Notes under the pieces: generated by a model
What the model saw: the letters and a program-made list of their open reading frames with translations, nothing else
What the model was told of the DNA's origin: nothing
Database searches by the model: none
In this document: one piece after another, positions 48,255-60,289 of the stretch
Numbering within the stretch: position 1 is the first letter of the stretch
How the letters are laid out: each line of letters starts with the position of its first letter
Position numbers and translations under genes: made by a program
NCBI GenBank assembly: GCA_028673005.1
Contig: CM054114.1
Span: 24,147,369 to 24,211,368 of the forward strand
Reading direction: 5' to 3'
Source of the DNA: Tanypteryx hageni
Lineage: Eukaryota; Arthropoda; Insecta; Odonata; Petaluridae
DNA: 64,000 nt

Positions 48255-50274
48255 TCTACAGTTTACCCTGCAAGCCACCGCAAGGGTGCGTGGCAGGGGG
48301 TGTATTAACACTAAGGGGAAAACTCCAAAATTAGGCCTTGGTTTACGCCCCTACGCGAGGTTACTTTTGATCGCAAGTTTTATTCTGCTCAGCTATCATT
48401 CTAGGGAAAAATGAGCCTTTGTATATCTCTGTTCTACAGGTTATCTCACTTATTTTACGAGGATGGTCCATTCTACCGATATAGGTGGGAGTTCTTATTA
48501 TTTCTTCGACGTCGTTGGAGAAAGTACTCGTTATAACTCTTTCAAGAAGTTTTAACCTAGCACGTGATCAACGCTCAGCTAGTGATTCCCATCCTAAGTC
48601 CTGTATCAAGCCTGTAACGCTTTTATTTCTATCATAACAATTTTTGACGAATCTAGCAGCTTTTTGCTGCACTTTCTCTAACTCAGCGATTAATCCTTTC
48701 TCGTACGGATCCCATTTGCTCGACGCATACTCTGACAGAGGTCTAACTAAAGAAAAGTAACGTGCCTCTTTGACATTTTCTTCGCTTTTACCTACTATCC
48801 GTTTGATGAATCCTAGATTCTGCTTAGCTTTCCCGGATATATTTTGTATATGTGTGTCCCACGAGAGGTTACTTGTTAAAATGACACCTAAGTATTTGAC
48901 GGATTCGGCTAATTTTAGATGTACGCCTTCTATACTGTAATTCATCGCCTCAATTTCTTTGTTTCTCCAGAATCTCATGACGGAACACTTACCTAAGATC
49001 AGCTCTATTTGCCACTCTTTACACCACTCGAGAATTGCGTGTAGGTCGTTAGAAAGTAATGCTTGATCAGCAGGACTGTTAATCTCTCTGTAAACTACCG
49101 TATCACCCACGAATAACTTGATTTTACTTGTAATAACATTATCTAAGTCATTTATGTATATAAGGAATAATAGGGGACCAATGACACTTCCCTGTTGAAT
49201 GCCGGAGGACACGCTGACCGAATCTGATTTAAATCCATTTATGACTACCATTTGTTCCCGATCATTGAGAAAGTCCCTGATCCACTCGATTATCTTTCGA
49301 TTTATCCCACAGGCTTGTAATTTTTTCAATAACATAATATGAGGGACTTTATCGAATGCCTTCTTGAAGTCAAGAAAAACCGCGTCTAGCTGGGTCTTTC
49401 GATCACCGGATCGTAGTATATCATGTGCAAACAGAGCGAGCTGTATTTCACAAGATCTTGCCTTCCTAAAACCGTGCTGATATTTACTGAGCAAGTCCTG
49501 ACTATCTAAGAAGTCCATCACAGAACTTACGATGATGTGCTCTAGAATCTTGCAAGATATTGAGGTTAGCGAAATCGGCCTGTAGTTTTCTCGGTCGTCT
49601 TTTTTCCCGCCTTTATGTAGCGGAGTTATAAACGCTAATTTCCATTCCTTAGGTATAACGCCATGACTAAGTGACTTACTGAAAACTGTTTCGAGATAAG
49701 GTGCTATTTCTAACGCTAATTCCATTAATACTCTAGCTGGTATCTCTTCCGGTCCCGGGGATTTATTTGCATTTATGATTTTGAGCTGTTCTGCTATACC
49801 TTTCGCTGATATAAGTATATCGTTCATCTTCTCTTCTCTTGGTTCGGGTGGATCGACCTTACTTTTCTACACTTCGGTCGTAAATACGCTTTGAAAAAAT
49901 GAGTTTAAAAAGTTTCCTTTATCAATGCTATCTTAAACTACCTCTTCTTTGTCGTTTCTTAATGGTGCTACGGTTGGGCGTCGATCATGAACTTCTCTAA
50001 CATAAGACCAAAAAATTTTGGGATTTTCGTTTAGATGTTCACAGAGAATCTTTTGCTTAAAGTTCATTAATGCTTTCCGCATAATTTTTTTAGTCCAAGT
50101 CCGACAATTTCTGTACTTGTTTGAAAATGTATTTATTACCTCCTGTGACATTATTTTTGGCGCATTTAAGTTTTGAGTGAAGCTTTCTTTGTCTCCTGAG
50201 AGCACATCTAACCTGCCGATTATACCACCTAGATTCTCCATTATCGGTAATATATTTACTTGGTATGTACGTAT
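48255..50274 (-). pseudogene. CR1/Jockey-group LINE inserted in the PLE (copy 2)
   Basis: Duplicate of 23215-25300. The RT frame is longer here (48568-49827, 419 codons): NANKSPGPEEIPARVL, PLHKGGKKDDRENYRPISL, FLDFKKAFDKVPH (about residue 155), QQGSVIGPLLF (about 220), FVGDTVVY (about 240) and VKYLGVILTSNLSWD. It lacks copy 1's private stop but keeps the shared ones (49868-49870 and 49933). The damaged catalytic motif FVGD is present in both. The linker region at 49933-50270 has a 2-bp difference that shifts frame, and its 5' end is replaced by the hairpin at 50227-50326. Confidence 0.82.
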
Positions 50275-50326
50275 ATAAATACGTACATACCAAGTAAATA
50301 TATTACCGATAATGGAGAATCTAGGT
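50227..50326. repeat. Perfect 48-bp-arm hairpin, probable template-switch product
   Basis: 50227-50274 and 50279-50326 are exact reverse complements separated by ataa. In copy 1 (about 25189-25300) only the left arm exists; the right arm position there holds unrelated LINE sequence. The right arm is thus an inverted re-copy of the left arm. Confidence 0.95.
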
Positions 50327-50459
50327 TCGTGCTTGCTAATTTTCTGATGGTGAGGCATTTGGGGGTGAGTCCAAGTGCAAGGCAGGAGTTGAGGAATTCA
50401 ATCTGGCAGTTGAGGGTAATGTGTTTACGGAGATGATAACGGAGACGGGTCAGTTACAT
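50327..50459 (-). pseudogene. N-terminal start of the second family-2 PLE ORF
   Basis: The minus-strand ATG at 50457-50459 is followed by the same codons as at 25423 (about 40 residues, LNSCLALGLTPKCLTIRKLA), then the hairpin. The context here is taacatgg-like (gtaacatg on the coding strand), weaker than in copy 1. Confidence 0.55.
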
Positions 50460-51345
50460 GGTGGAAGAGAAAGATAAGAGGAAAAGACGACAGGAAAGAA
50501 ACGTAAAGATATAGGCAAAAAAGGAGAAAAAAGTACGGTATATATATTAACTAAAGGAAAATAAAATGTAGTGATGAGGGTGGCAACAAGGTGTTGAAGG
50601 AAGCCCAGCGGACACTTACCAAGTTGAGGACCAAGCTGGCATGCTGCTGGGGGCATCGAAGAGACACGTAAAACACACGAACACAAAAACACACGCAAGC
50701 TTATCGGGCCTATGCCCTTCTTCAGCGAAAGAGTAACGTAAAGTGACACACTGGGAGGGGAATGACAGGGTGATGTGGGAAGGTTGATGATTGGAGGAGG
50801 TGGGGAGTAGGAGGGGTGGATAGCCAATAAAGAGGGAGTGTGGTAAGGGAAAGTGCAAATAACTACAATGTAACAAGGAGACATTGTAACGGGGGCTAAG
50901 AGGGTTGGCGGAGGTTGAGGCCAGGCGGAGAGAAAGAGTCGAGAAGATGGATATGTGCTAGTTCCCAGTGTCGGAAAGTGGTCAGGAGTGTCATATGGTA
51001 AAACGCGAATAATCCTAACATTGTAGCAACTATTGAAGGGGACATTGTGGGTATTGGCGTGTAATGCAACTGGGAGGAGGCGTCTGAGAGAAACGCGATT
51101 CCGGTACCCGTTCATTCGGATGTTTAACGGATTGCTGGTGAGGCATACGTAAAACGTGGGACAAAGAGTGCAGGTAAGGAGGTAAATGACGATATGGGTG
51201 GTGCAGTTGCTACTGGAGGTGATGGGGTAGGAGATGTTGGTGGAGGGACTCGAGAAAGAAGATGAGGGTAGGTGGATAGGGCAAGTGAGGCAGCGAGGTT
51301 TTCCGCAGGGGTGGGAGCCTATTGCAAGAAGCGCGGTAGAAGTAG
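50460..51345 (-). pseudogene. 5'-truncated tandem PLE copy (family 2), second block
   Basis: Duplicate of 25424-26435 but with a different 5' junction. Here PLE sequence stops at cgcggtagaagt and joins repeat A at aggaggataataatg (51344), about 95 bp shorter than in the first block. The frame 50450-51367 covers HPCGKPRC, VIYLLTCTLCPTFYVCLTS and the 3' UTR into the leader of the next PLE. Confidence 0.75.
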
Positions 51346-53656
51346 GAGGATAATAATGTTTAGGCACTTCCAGATGAGCTGGAGATTCGAAATGTTTTTC
51401 TTAGGTAGGATTTTGTGCAAAACCGACTAGAAAAAACGAAATTCTTGAATAAACACAAAAATGCGGCAGCTAGAAATTCGCAATTGTTTAAACAAATTTT
51501 CAAGGTTTATGTATTTCCGAATGTGCTACGAAGTTGAAATTTTTTTTATACGTAGATTTCGTAAAAAAAAAACTACACAGGCATTATACAAATTTTGATA
51601 TCTTAATTTGTTTTGCTTTTGAAAATTCTTAAAGTTTAGACAAATAGATAACAGTTTAGACATTACGGGATAAGTTAGTAAAATAAAAATTTCAAGTTAT
51701 TTACATAGTAGTGCATTTGCACAAATAAACATTTGAATCTCTCCATTAATATATTGCGGCGGCCGTTAAAAATGTTAAAAATTTAAACAATTAGAAAAAT
51801 ATTATTTCACTTCTAGAAGAGCTACAACCTTAAAGTTTGGCAGAAATGTGTAGCCTTAGTACCCTATAATGGAGAAAGTATAAAATTCTTAAAATAACAA
51901 ATATTGGGGATTGCTTTTATCTATTATTTTTACATAAGGAAAAAACAAAAATCGCTGCGGAGGTGATATTTTTAGAATTTAAAAAATAATTGTAATGATG
52001 AAAAATGTCTGAAAAATGAATGATTCTTCAAGGTGAGATGAAATGCTTGCAGATTGCAAGCACCTTCTACTAGTATGTTATATCTATCCTCCTCTGTAAG
52101 AGTCGTCGATATATAATGATAACATATATATAGGAGGATGCTAATGTTTCGGCAATTCCAGATGAGCTGGAGATTCGAAATTTTTTTCATACGTACAATT
52201 TTGTGCAAAACCGACTAGAAAAAACGAAAATCTTGAAAAAGCGCAACAATGCGGCCGCTAAAAACTCGCAATTGTTTAAACAAATTTTCATGGTTTTTGT
52301 ATTTCCGCATGTGCTACAGAGTTGAAAGTTTTTTATAAGTAGAACTCATTAAAAAAAAGCAATTAGGGATTATACAAATGTTGATATTTTAATTTGTTTG
52401 GCAGTTAAAAATTCTTAAATTAAAAAAATGGATAACGGTTTAGGTACTACGGGATGAGCTAGGAAGCTGAAATCTTCATATTATTTACAGAGTAGTGAAT
52501 TTAGACAAATAAACATTTCAATTTTACCATATATGAATTTCGCCGGGCGTTAAAAATTATTTAAATTTAAACAATTAGAAAAATATTATTTTACTTCTAG
52601 AAATGCTACAACTTTAAAATTTGGCTAAAATGTGTAGCATTAGTATCCCATAATGAAGAAAGTGTAAAATTTTTAAAATTGCAACATTTGAGGATTGCTT
52701 TAAACTATTATTTTTACGTGGGAAAAACGACAAACGCTGCGAAGGTAAAATCTTTAGAATTAAAAGAATATTTGTAATGATGAAATGCCTGTCTGAAAAA
52801 TGAATTTTTTTTTCAAGTTGAGATGAAATGCTTGCAGTATGCAAGCACCAACTACTAGTATGTTATATCCTCCTCCTCTGTAAGAGTCGTCGATATATAA
52901 TGATAACAGGAGGATACTAATGTATAGGCAGTTACAGATGAGCTGGAGTTTTGAAATTTTTTTCATAGGTGGGATTTAGTGCAAAACCTACTAGAAAAAA
53001 CGATAATCTTAAAAAAGTTAAACAATGCGGCCGCTAAAAATTCGCAATTGTTTAAACAAATTTTCAAGGTTTATGTATTTCCGCATGTGCTACGGAGTTG
53101 AAATTTTTTTATTAGTAGAAATCCTAAAAAAAAACGAAATAATAATAATACAAATTTTTTTTATTTGTTCGGTAGTTAAATTTTTTTAAAGTGTAAACAA
53201 ATGGATAACTGTTAAGGTACTACGGTATGAGCTAGGAAGATGAAATTTTCAAATTATTTACAAAATAGTGAATTTGCAGAAATAATCATTTCAATTTTAC
53301 CATATATGAATTGCGGCGGTCGTTCAAAATTATTATATTTATACAATTAGAAAAATATTATTTTATTTTTAGAAGTGCTACAACCTTAAAAATTGGCTAA
53401 AATGTGTAACATTAGTACCCCATAATGAAGATATTGTAAAAAATTTTAAATTACAACTTTTGGGGATTTTTTTAAACTATTATTTTTACATTTGGGGAAA
53501 ACGGAAATCGCTTCGGAGGTGAAATCTTTAGAATAAAAAGAACATTTGTGAAGATGAAATGTCTGTCTGAAAAATGAATGTTTTTATGAATGTTTTTTCA
53601 AGTTGAGATGAAATGCTTGCAGTATGGAAGCACCAACTACTAGTATGTTATATCCT

Positions 53657-53676
53657 CCTCCTCCTCTGTAAGGAAC

Positions 53677-53754
<78 letters not shown>

Positions 53755-53786
53755 TTCTATATAGGCGTTCGTTACAGAGGAGGAGG
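53657..53786. repeat. (AT)36 microsatellite inside a larger inverted repeat
   Basis: The AT run at 53681-53752 is flanked by cctcctcctctgtaaggaac (starting 53657) and its near reverse complement ending at 53786 (gttacagaggaggagg). The whole 130 bp is a near-palindrome. Confidence 0.85.
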
Positions 53787-53824
53787 ATTTAACACATAAC
53801 AGGAGGATACTAATGTTTAGGCAT

Positions 53825-53927
53825 TTCCAGATAAATTAGTACGAATGCTTCCACGGCGTGCTGTTGATATGGTGGTGATTTCCGGTATTCCGGGAATCCC
53901 CGAAATCACCACCATACTTCCAGATAA
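53825..53927. mobile_element. 93-bp insert with a 15-bp-arm hairpin, flanked by ttccagataa direct repeats
   Basis: ttccagataa occurs at 53825-53834 and 53918-53927. Between them, tatggtggtgatttc (53868-53882) and gaaatcaccaccata (53902-53916) are exact inverted repeats around a 19-nt loop that is itself partly palindromic. Other A units lack the insert. It could be a tiny non-autonomous element; the family is unknown. Confidence 0.6.
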
Positions 53928-54727
53928 GCTGGAGATTCGAAATTTTTTTCATAGGTAGAATTTTGTGCAAAACCGACTAGAAAAAGCGAAAATCTTTAAA
54001 AAGTGCAACAATGCGACCGATAAAAATTCGCAATTGTATATACAAATTTTCAAGGTTTATATATTTCCGAATGAGCCACGGAGTTGAGAAAGTGCAAAAT
54101 TTTTAAAATTGCGACATTTGGGGATTTTTTTAAACTATTATTTTTACATGTGGGAAAAACGGAAATCGCTTCGGAGGTGAAATCTTTAGAATTAAAAGAA
54201 TATTTGTAATGATAAAATGTCTGTCAGAAAAATGAATGTTTTTTCAAGTTGAGATGAAATGCTTGCAGTATGCAAGCACCAACTACCAGTATGTTATATC
54301 CTCCTCTGTAAGAGTCGTCGATATATAATTATAACATATAACATATAACAGGAGGATACTAATGTTTAGGCACTTCCAGATGAGCTGGAGATTCGAAATG
54401 TTTTTCTTAGATAGGACTTTGTGCAAAACCGACTAGAAAAATCGAAAATTCGAAAAAGTGCAGCAATGCGGCCACTAAAAATTCGCAATTGTTTAAACAA
54501 ATTTTCATGGTTTATGTATTTCCGCATGCGCTACGGAGTTGAAATTTTTTTGCAAGTAGAATTCTTAAAAAAACGAAAGAGGGATTATACAAATTTTGAT
54601 ATTTTAATTTGTTTGGCAGTTAAAAATTCTTAAAATTTAAACAAACCATAACTGTTTAGGTACTACGGAATGAGTTAGGAAGCTGAATTTTTCAAATTAT
54701 TTACAGAGTAGTGTATTTGCATAAATA

Positions 54728-54730
<3 letters not shown>

Positions 54731-54770
<40 letters not shown>
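54731..54770. repeat. (AT)20 microsatellite
   Basis: An uninterrupted AT run at the end of the third A array. Confidence 0.95.
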
Positions 54771-54778
<8 letters not shown>

Positions 54779-56880
54779 TTATACTAAATGTAATTGTTTG
54801 ATTAATTAATAAATTCCTGACAATCCTTTGAATTCTCCCAGAAAATGAAGCGCTTCAAATTTATTACGTTCTGTCATCAATATACACGACATGATTGGCC
54901 ACTCTTTGGCCCCGTTATTCTTCCTCTTCGTATGTTTACTGAATAGTAATATTTTAAATTATTAACGTTGAATTCTATTAAGTTTGACATTGCGCGAAGC
55001 GAATAAAAGAGTTCTTTCGTCTATTTGAAGGCGCTAATTCAATCGGAGGCAACAATGAGGTTCGCCTCGGCAACACCCGTAAATAGTACGAAAAAGCCAT
55101 AAAATTTCGAAAAGAATGCGTGTTTCTGGCAAATTCTTCCATATAACTTCTAAAAGTTGCCAGAGTAAGACATTGTACAGTAGAGACCGTTGAATAAAAT
55201 AATAATGGAGAAATTTGGTCCATATTTGCATATTTTAATGAATGAAGGAAATAAACCTTGCACCTTGAAAAATCAAAATTCCCTAGTAAACTTATGGGAA
55301 AATGTAAAAATGTACCGGAATAAAAGTTGTAGGAAAATCTATTTTCTACAAACTTTGATACATTTGTCCATTGTTTAAGAGATATCTTATATTTTTAGCT
55401 GCCTCCACCACGCCACCTACCGAAGCCTATTTTTAACAATTGACGCTTAGTTACGTCTTAGTAACGCTCCTTTTTATTTTCTTATTTGTTAACCGGAAGT
55501 AAATATTGACAACGATCCCAGAGCTGACAACATGTAATTTGCCATATAAATATGGAGAAAGTCATGTGTTGCTCACAGAAGTTTATTTTAATCTATACGT
55601 TACATCATAAAAGAGCTAGGTAGGGATAAATATTGTATTTAATTGTTACGCATAAATTGCAAGTTATAATTGAAGGACGCAATACAATATCACATCTGGG
55701 CGATGAATTTTAATACAGACCACTCGTTCTTAAGTCAATTAAAACCCGTCCATAAGACGTTACTCTACTACCGATTCGCTCGTAAAGAACGCCAGGGTAT
55801 GGCGTCATTCGGCAGTACGTTCAAAGCACAAATAAGTACTGTACATTAGTGACAAATGGTTTAAGCCGTCAGTCGAAATCCAGTTCAACCCATCGATAGC
55901 AAAACTTCCACTTTTCCTTGTCTCTACTTCTTCTAATGAACCGTTAAGTGTGTAGCTTCTTTCTCTATCGCTAATAGAATAGAATCTCCGTATCTCTGTG
56001 TGCCTCTTTCTCTCTGGATATTCGTATGTTATATGAGAGTTGTGTTTACGAGATTCAACGCAGCATAAAAATCATTCGAATTTTAAAAATACTTGGAATA
56101 ATCATACGAAAATTGAACTTGAGCAAAACAACGCGTTAAAGATTTAAAATTCATTTTCCTACCGTAGATTTAAAATAAACTGATGTGGGCAACACATGAC
56201 TTTCTCCGTATTTATATGGCAAATTACATGTTGTTAGCTCTGGGATCGGTGTCAATATTTACTTCCGGTTGACAATTGAGAAAAAAAGGAGCGTTACTAC
56301 AATACTACTACAATAAGACGTAACTAAGAGTCATTTGTTTACAATAGTCTTCGGTATGTGGCGTGGTGGTGGCAGTTAAAAATATAAGATATCTCTTAAA
56401 CAATTCATTATATGGAAAAATGTATCAAATAAAGGTTGTAGAAAATAAGATTTCCTACTACCTTTATTTCGTTACATTCTATCATAAATCAAGTATTAAA
56501 GCAAATATTTCAGAATAACGGATAAGTGACAAGAGTAAACACCCACTTCCGGTCGACCAGTTTTTACCAAAATACTACTCAGTTCTTTCAACTCTTATGA
56601 AAATGTTAAATATGAAACTTTGCGTTGACTTGATTAATAGTTTTGGAGTTAGAGCGAACAACAAAAATCTATCACATACAGACAGACGCATACACACAGG
56701 CATCATCGAGAAAATAGTCAAAACGTGTTCAGGGGACCTTAAAACATGTATTTCCGTTGAAATCTCGCAGTCGATTTTTTTCATGAAAACAATACTTTCT
56801 CTATGCTTCGTATATGGGGAAAGAAATATTATATATATATATATTATGTATATTTGTTTTGAACGAGAAAATCTCTAGTT
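54771..56880. repeat. Repeat family E-like block 6
   Basis: 54.95-55.27 kb carries the cggaggcaacaatg module; 55.33-55.56 kb matches 16.57-16.85 kb (gatcccagagctgacaac and similar). 56.19-56.82 kb has the inverse of that and the catcatcgagaaaatagtc / atactttctc module. 55.58-56.15 kb shows no repeat partner or gene that I can recognise. Confidence 0.55.
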
Positions 56881-57819
56881 TTTATCCTGGTTTCCAAAGA
56901 AATCATAGGCAAATGAAATGGTCCTGTGTGTGTGTTTGTCCCCATACCAAAACTTTTGTAACAATGGACCGATTTTCATGAAATTAGGTAGGTGGTTCGT
57001 GCTACTAGGGCCTACTTGCGGACTATATTTTATTTCACGAAGATTTGAAGTCAAAGGTTCGATTCCGGGAACGATTTTTTCCTATTTGATTTTGACAGGA
57101 AGTCTTAAATCCATCGTGCAGAGATATTTACTTTAATACTTTAAAATATCTTATAATTGCGATATCGGAGCGAGGTTTGTACTCTTCTAAGGGGAAAAGA
57201 ACGTCAATTCTTATTCTCATCGCCGAATTTTGATAATTGACCGTATTTTCTCGTATTTCTATTAAAACATAGCGGTTCTTTACCACTCGACTACCCTTCA
57301 GCAATAGGCAGTCGATCCATTCCTATTATCGTAGAAACGGTAAAATTTATTAAATTCGTTTACTTAAAAATACATGAAAAATATTATACCAGAACGAGAT
57401 TTTGACATTACTTTTAGTATTTTAAACCTGATATTAATTTGCTTTCTAATTCTTATCAGGGAATTTTGATAATTTGATAATTGATAGTATTTTATTAAGT
57501 TTCTACTGAAACATCATTTTTTAGTTTTAAATCGTAGTTTATTGGACTGTTGCCATGGAGACGATTATCACCGAACTCTGCTTGAGCATAGACGAGTGAA
57601 CAAATGGGAAATTTTCTTTTCCACTCCACAACCCTTCAGCAATGGACAGTTGATCCATACATATTAACCTATAAACAGTAACATTTATAAAATTATTTTA
57701 TTTAAAAATAATTGATACAAAATATAATCTGAGAATGAGAATTTGAAATTTCTTTTAGTATTTTAACCATGATAATGCTCTATTAATTTGCTTTCCTATT
57801 TTTCTCCATCATTGATAAA
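56881..57819. other. No gene seen; repeat-like phrases
   Basis: Contains a satellite-like phrase (gaccgattttcatgaaatta, 56976-56995) and a B-box-like aaggttcgattccgggaacg (57054-57073). Two diverged copies of an actcgactacccttcagcaa / ccacaacccttcagcaa module lie about 340 bp apart (57.29 and 57.63 kb). Nothing coding is supported. Confidence 0.5.
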
Positions 57820-58292
57820 CTATGAACTACAAGTGGTATTTATGGCATGAGAATTTCTTGGATTGACTAGCACGTGCTGAAACATTCCCTGCCAATAAAA
57901 GTATTCAATTCGGGACCTCAACTTTGGAAATCCAGTCCGCATTAGCCCTGGTTTGGACTTGTTGTTCGGTTCGTCATCGTCAAATACAGACGCGTTTTTG
58001 CGCTTTCGACAAATTTTAGCACATCGATTAAGAGATTCACCATCGCGGGGGTTGTCAGTCTCCCTAACGTCCAATTATTGAACTACATGCACGCGATTTC
58101 TAAGTACGAGAACACAGCTTGAACAACGAACAATGTATTACACTTCTCGGCCGCGTGGAGAACCGCGAATACTCGAAACCGCGGTCGGCGAGGGACTACT
58201 GCGTTAACGATAGTTTTTATATGTGAAAGAGAAGAAGGAGAAAAATCACGGTATGTAATTCGCTGCTCATTTCTCCCCTCACTTGTTTCCAA
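57820..58292 (-). other. Two adjacent unassigned small ORFs (84 and 69 codons)
   Basis: 57820-58074 encodes a charged, Cys/Arg/Lys-containing product (RCAKICRKRKNASVF). 58083-58292 is just upstream in another frame. Composition is less AT-rich and less biased than the neighbouring tracts. I recognise no domain, no start context and no second copy in the window. They may be chance frames or exon-like remnants; function unknown. Confidence 0.2.
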
Positions 58293-58319
58293 AAGGATAT
58301 ACAGTCATCCCCTGCAGCC

Positions 58320-59580
58320 ATATGCCGATTCTTCCCTACCCCTTCGGCACCTTCCCCTATCTCCCCCACCCCCTTCTCCTCTCCCCTCCCTTCGCTCAAT
58401 CTCTATCACCTCCATATTTCAGGGTTTTATTATCCTACCTTCCAATTAACTGTTCAAGCGCCATTACAGTTCTCACCCCCTACTTCTCCCTCCATTCCTC
58501 TCCCTCCCCTTCTCTCCTTCCCTTCCTCCCTCTTCACTCGCTACCTCTCTTTCTCTATTCCTCTCTTTGTTCCTCTTTCTACATCCATACCCCCTCTCTC
58601 TCTCCCTAACATATTCCCTCCATTCTTTCCTCCCACTCTCTCCCTCCCTTTTCTCTCTCCTCCCTGTCTCCCTTCCTCTCTTTCTTCCCTTATCCCCCTC
58701 TCTCTCTCTCCATTGTTTGTTGCGTCTCTCTCCCTCCCACTCTCTCCTTTCCTACCGCTCCCTCTCTTCCTATCTCTCTATCTCCCTTCCAATCTCTCTC
58801 ACTCCCTCTCTTTCTCCCTTCCTACCACTCTCTCCATTCCATCCTCTCTTCCTCCCTCCCTCTCTATCCCTTCCTACCTCTCTCTCTCACTTTCTCCCTC
58901 TCTCACTCCCTCCATCTCTCGCTCCCTTCATCTCCCTCACTCTCTCCCCCTCTCCTCCTTACAATCTCTCTCACTCCTTCCCCCTCTCTCTCCATTCCAA
59001 TCTCTCTCTCCCTTCCTACCTCTACTTTCTCCCTCTCTCACTCCCTACAACTCTCTCCCTTCCAATCTCTCTAACTCCCTCTCTTTCTTTCCCTTCCAAT
59101 CTCTCTAACTCCCTCTCTTTCTCTCCCTTCCAACCTCTCTCAGATTTCCTACCTCTCTCTCACTCTCTCCCTCTCTCTTTCCTTTCCAATCTCTCTCACC
59201 CTCTCCCTCTCTCTCCCTTCCAATCTCTCTAACTCTCTCCCTATATCTCCATTCCTATCTCTCACCCTTTCTACCTCTCTCTCACTTTCTCCCTTTCTCA
59301 CTCCCTTCATCTCTCTCCCTTCCAATCTCTCTCACTCCTTCCCTCTCTTTCCCTTCCAACCTCTCCCTCCCTTCCTACCTATCTCTCACTCCCTCCATCT
59401 CTCTCCCTTCCAATCTCTCTCACTCCCTCTTTCCCTTCCTTCCTACCTCTCTCCCCTTTCTCCTTCTTCCTCCCTTTCTCTCTCTCTTTCCACCCTCTTT
59501 CTCTAATTTTCTTTCCCTCTCTTTCTCTTCCTCATTCTCTTCCCCCTCCTCTTCTCAACCTCTAATTCCCTTTCCCATCC
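58320..59580. repeat. Polypyrimidine tract 1 (about 1.26 kb)
   Basis: Almost uninterrupted C/T on the + strand with a degenerate minisatellite anchored on ccttccaatctctct, recurring every 30-60 bp. The long Ser/Leu/Pro frames in all three plus-strand phases are by-products. Confidence 0.93.
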
Positions 59581-60100
59581 ACAAAACGTGAAATCTACAA
59601 ATCCTCCAACCGATCGAAGCTGCATTCATATTCCGCGGATTTCTTTTTTTATCGCATTATCCTGCAATTTCCGCTGCGTTTTTGTTGTTCCACTTATTTT
59701 TTCCTACCGGGCGGTATATTTTTTATTTTCGCGCGCGAGGTTGGAGCGATCGGCGTCCTGACGATAAATTTCGCCGCCGCGGTTTATTATTATTTTTTAA
59801 TTCGGTCGCGAGATTGTTCGATTTTTTTTTAATTTCGCGTGTTTTCGCCGAACGCGTTTATTTTTTTTCCCGAGATTTTTTTTGTTTTTTTTTTCCCCCT
59901 CGCGCGCCGGACTTCTTTTCAACTTATTTTATTTTAAGTTATGGAGGCGCTCACAAATGTTTCTGTGATATACTAATCTTCATTTTCTCTATTTCTTTCT
60001 CTCTCTCTCTCTTTTCTTCTTGTTGTTAAATGCATTTTTATCGATGGAGCAACCGATTTCAAGAAAATCTAACGAGGATGTCGTAGTTCAGTTTGGACTG
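59581..60100. other. Short mixed region between pyrimidine tracts
   Basis: 59.72-59.92 kb has interspersed cgcgcg, gccgccgcgg and long T runs, a local CpG-containing patch in an otherwise CpG-poor window. The frame 59682-60029 is low-complexity. No gene is supported. Confidence 0.45.
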
Positions 60101-60235
60101 GGAAAGACAATCCCCGTGTTTTTTTAATTGTTGTCGACGAAAATAATCTCCTTGGCAACTGAAGTAAACGACATCCGCTGTAAATAACCAACGAATTCCA
60201 TTTTATTTCGTAAGCATGCGACATTTTGGTAAATG
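60101..60235 (-). repeat. Diverged segment C core
   Basis: cgacgaaaataatctcc, then aactgaagtaaacgacatc and cgctgtaaataacc, correspond in order to the segment C core at 19.71-19.79 kb and 44.76-44.84 kb (caacgaaaacaatctccgtg, gagtaaacaacatcggctg). It lies between two polypyrimidine tracts, as C lies next to D elsewhere. Confidence 0.65.
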
Positions 60236-60289
60236 GTGGACCTACGAGAATGAAATGAACGGAAATACGACTAATTTCTTTGTGTGTAC

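Larger units (their letters stand above)
51344..54730 (+). repeat. Repeat A tandem array, third copy (four units, more diverged)
   Basis: 51.35-52.19 kb is almost identical to 5.51-6.36 kb in direct orientation. The following units are more diverged. Hairpin anchors occur near 52.05, 52.83, 53.62 and 54.26 kb, giving spacings of about 0.78, 0.79 and 0.64 kb. The array contains an AT-centred palindrome and a short hairpin insertion, listed separately. Confidence 0.72.

Noticed and set aside
59682..60029. 115-codon ORF in the CpG-containing patch
   Set aside because: Low-complexity, Phe/Arg-rich from T runs and CG patches; no motif.
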